Source of the DNA: Microcebus murinus
Taxonomy: Eukaryota; Chordata; Mammalia; Primates; Cheirogaleidae
Direction of reading: 5' to 3'
Length of the DNA stretch: 64,000 nucleotides
Assembly (NCBI RefSeq): GCF_040939455.1
Contig: NC_134117.1
Location: 29,505,501 to 29,569,500 of the forward strand
Made by a program: the position numbers and the translations under genes. A model generated the notes under the pieces. The model worked only from the letters and a program-made list of their open reading frames with translations. It was not told the origin of the DNA and searched no databases. Positions 63,411 to 64,000 of the stretch are shown here, piece by piece. How positions within the stretch are numbered: position 1 is the first letter of the stretch; each line of letters opens with the position of its first letter.

Positions 63411-63461
63411 CTCTGATTTAGAGTAATCACTATGACATTAATTAACTTGCTATTCTTTAAT

Positions 63462-63612
63462 AAAATGGTTCTCAAACTTTGTTACATATTAAAATCATCT
63501 GGGGAGCTTTTTAACACTCCTGATATTCAGACTATACCCCATACCAATTAAATCAGAACAGTGATTTTTAAAATTCCCCCAGGTGATTCCAATGTACAAT
63601 AATTTAGAGAAT
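63462..63612 (+). mobile_element. MER5A-like element
   Basis: ATGGTTCTCAAACTTTGTTA, AATCATCTGGGGAGCTTTTT and CCCCAGGTGATTCCAATGTA, in the order of MER5A. Confidence 0.82.
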
Positions 63613-64000
63613 AGCTGTTATTAGTAACTTAGAGAATGGGTATTATACCAAGAATGTCCTTTGGGGGAAGTTATTTATGCAGTGATCTTAGATCCATAGC
63701 TTCCTCCTTTCTATTCTGGGCCAAGTGTCTCTGGGAAGTGATGACAGGCCTCAAGTTATTCTACCAAATGTTCTGGGCTTTCCTGCTGGTATAGCTTGCA
63801 CTTTCTCATTTTAAAAGCCTCTTTGACGGTTATCTGAGTCTTCTCCAGATAGGAAATGCCTAATGGAGAGCACAGGTGAAGACAATATACAGGAATCTGG
63901 GTTCTCTGTGTTATTTACCAGTGCTGTGGTTTGGATTCCATGGCCAGAAGACAACAAAGTCTACAGCTACTTGCCCAGCCAGCTTCTCTAAACTTAATGC
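63613..64000. other. Window end: unassigned intron sequence
   Basis: No exon of the gene or clear repeat seen. Confidence 0.5.

Overview
The window looks like nuclear DNA from a strepsirrhine primate, most likely a lemur. The evidence is L1 with its 3' ends, many old L1M, MIR, L2, MER5A and MaLR-LTR remains, and dimeric Alus. Two of the Alus (about 29.4-29.7 kb and 40.2-40.5 kb) carry the AGTTGGCCAATT...TTTCTTTCTAT linker that I associate with lemur-type Alus. The species is inferred; no database was searched.

The window is dominated by one multi-exon protein gene on the minus strand. I could chain 19 coding exons by hand from 60983 down to 365. Their phases agree at all 18 junctions, giving 2515 coding bases (838 complete codons) with no frameshift or internal stop. 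The protein matches the C2 / transglutaminase-like ciliary transition-zone family CC2D2A/CC2D2B. It differs enough from what I remember of CC2D2A that I call it CC2D2B. Both gene ends lie outside: the first exon here opens in mid-codon and the last ends at a donor site. One exon (29925-30021) has donor AT instead of GT, the main oddity of the gene.

Layout by coordinate. 1-2157: exon w19, MER5A, a small hAT element and MIR. 2174-8855: a full-length but broken L1 on the plus strand with a 16-bp target duplication and a tandemly repeated 5' UTR. 8.9-24.9 kb: exons w18 to w13 among MIRs (one split by a hAT element), an Alu, an L1M and an MLT1-like LTR. 25-28.6 kb: nested L1M, LTR, hAT and MER5A. 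28.7-38.2 kb: exons w12 to w8, a lemur-type Alu, and a processed pseudogene of ZBTB8OS (archease) with a 122-base gap. 39.1-45.9 kb: an antisense L1M that contains a perfect 101-bp-arm palindrome and an Alu, then a 5'-truncated L1. 46.7-61 kb: exons w7 to w1 with Alus and old L1 pieces. 61-64 kb: Alu monomer, MIR, L1M 3' end, a probable LTR, a third hAT copy and MER5A.

I saw no RNA gene, CRISPR array, bacterial feature or viral coding region. The most unusual items are the palindrome (39370-39587) and the AT donor. I found no evidence for a wholly new biological system.
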